Below the pieces are notes generated by a model that made no database searches, was not told the origin of the DNA, and worked only from the letters and a program-made list of their open reading frames with translations. A DNA stretch of 15,128 bases. Source: Actinomycetota bacterium. GTDB taxonomy: Bacteria; Actinomycetota; Actinomycetes; Streptosporangiales; Streptosporangiaceae. Shown one piece after another: positions 14,553-15,128 of this stretch (positions within the stretch are counted from its first letter, which is position 1; every line of letters begins with the position of its first letter). The DNA lies in NCBI GenBank assembly GCA_003242605.1, contig QGUZ01000108.1, forward strand, positions 1 through 15,128, written 5' to 3'. Made by a program: the position numbers and the translations under genes.

Positions 14553-14558
14553 TATCCT
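14553..14558 (+). promoter_or_regulatory. Probable -10 box of tRNA-Tyr
   Basis: TATCCT lies 32 bases before the mature tRNA, giving a short 5' precursor leader. The -35 (TCACGA at 17 bases, or TGTCAC at 19) is weak. Confidence 0.35.
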
Positions 14559-14590
14559 TCTTGGTGTCACTGCGACAGCGGAGACACCAC

Positions 14591-14672
14591 GGCGGGTTGC
14601 CCGAGTGGCCAAAGGGAGCGGTCTGTAAAACCGTCGGCGCAGCCTACCCAGGTTCAAATCCTGGACCCGCCA
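14591..14672 (+). tRNA. tRNA-Tyr (GTA anticodon)
   Basis: A type II tRNA with a long variable arm. The acceptor arms GGCGGGT (14591-14597) and ACCCGCC (14665-14671) pair perfectly, with discriminator A at 14672. The anticodon stem GCGGT/ACCGT closes the loop CTGTAAA, with anticodon GTA at 14625-14627. The T arm is CCAGG-TTCAAAT-CCTGG. The long variable arm after 14634 is expected for bacterial tRNA-Tyr. CCA is not encoded. A perfect terminator follows within 10 bases. Confidence 0.96.
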
Positions 14673-14680
14673 CTTGGCTG

Positions 14681-14720
14681 GAAGGCCCCTGACCTGCAGA
14701 AATGCAGGTCAGGGGCCTTC
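14681..14720 (+). terminator. Perfect 18-bp terminator after tRNA-Tyr
   Basis: Arms 14681-14698 and 14703-14720 are fully complementary and close a GAAA tetraloop (14699-14702), a very stable GNRA loop. The following bases are TTCGTACTCC. The tRNA is thus transcribed singly. The hairpin can also stop leftward transcripts. Confidence 0.88.
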
Positions 14721-15128
14721 TTCGTACTCCGATCGGCTCGCCTTCCCACGCCCATCGAGATGTGGCCCGGGCGCGGGCGGACCGCCGTATCCGGCGAATC
14801 CCGGCTCCCCGGCCGTTCGGCAGCTCGAATCCGGCGGAAAGGACGGAGCCGCCGCGGGCGCACCGGCCGTCAGCGCGGCCACCGGGTACGGCCGGGCCCC
14901 CGAAGGCCCGATGCCCCGATGTGCCGCGCCCCGCCGCGGGCGCCCCCGGCCGCCCACCGCCTCGGCCGAGGTGTGCGCGCCGCGGCCCGCCCGACCGGCG
15001 AACCGGCCGGGCGGGGCCGCCCCCCCCCCCGGGCCCGGGCCCCGGGCCCGGGGTGCCGTACACCCCCCCCGACCGGCGCGGCCGGTCCGCTGACACGGAC
15101 GCGGCCCCACCCCCCGAGCGCCCGCCCG
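14721..15128. other. Non-coding, GC-extreme right end
   Basis: No frame on either strand has a recognisable product or ribosome site. The segment is Pro/Arg/Gly low-complexity in every frame. It includes an 11-C run (15020-15030), an 8-C run (15063-15070) and between them a 12-bp inverted repeat (15027-15038 with 15042-15053). It may hold the promoter region of a gene beyond the window. Confidence 0.4.

Noticed and set aside
14591..14672. Integration (att) site at tRNA-Tyr
   Set aside because: No second copy of the tRNA 3' end and no integrase are visible in the window.

Overview
The window is very GC-rich, with G/C-ending codons, GTG starts and GGAGG-type ribosome sites. It looks like an actinobacterial chromosome, probably Streptosporangiales or Streptomycetales. 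The order kor genes, second-type nuo genes, htpX, yajQ matches, from memory, the corresponding region of Streptomyces. No phage, insertion sequence, CRISPR or rRNA was seen.

Left part (1-5190, minus strand): the 5' end of a NodB-type polysaccharide deacetylase, then an extended SDR NAD-dependent epimerase, then korA-korB, the two-subunit 2-oxoglutarate:ferredoxin oxidoreductase. Upstream of korA lies an unusual leader region. It has a -10-like TATAGT, a leaderless 29-codon ORF resembling the actinobacterial Cys-containing 'putative leader peptide' family, a set of overlapping hairpins, and two micro-ORFs whose start and stop codons chain into korA.

Middle (5187-11431): a lipoprotein with a DUF3298-like domain and a degenerate NodB deacetylase domain; divergent from it, a nuoB-nuoC pair of the second (nuo2) type; a long intergenic region; a small secreted protein; a convergent proline-rich membrane protein with a helix-hairpin-helix domain; and a NuoI-type 2[4Fe-4S] protein whose C-terminal tail carries four copies of a roughly 20-residue motif. 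No nuoA, D, H or J-N is present, so this appears to be a reduced and scattered remnant of the nuo2 operon. It may have been turned into a soluble electron-transfer module near the ferredoxin-reducing KorAB (inference).

Right part (11432-15128): htpX membrane protease with a strongly structured 5' leader, a convergent FMN-binding pyridoxamine-oxidase-family protein whose ribosome site has a perfect upstream complement, about 650 bp without a convincing gene, yajQ, tRNA-Tyr(GTA) with a perfect 18-bp terminator, and a GC-extreme non-coding tail.
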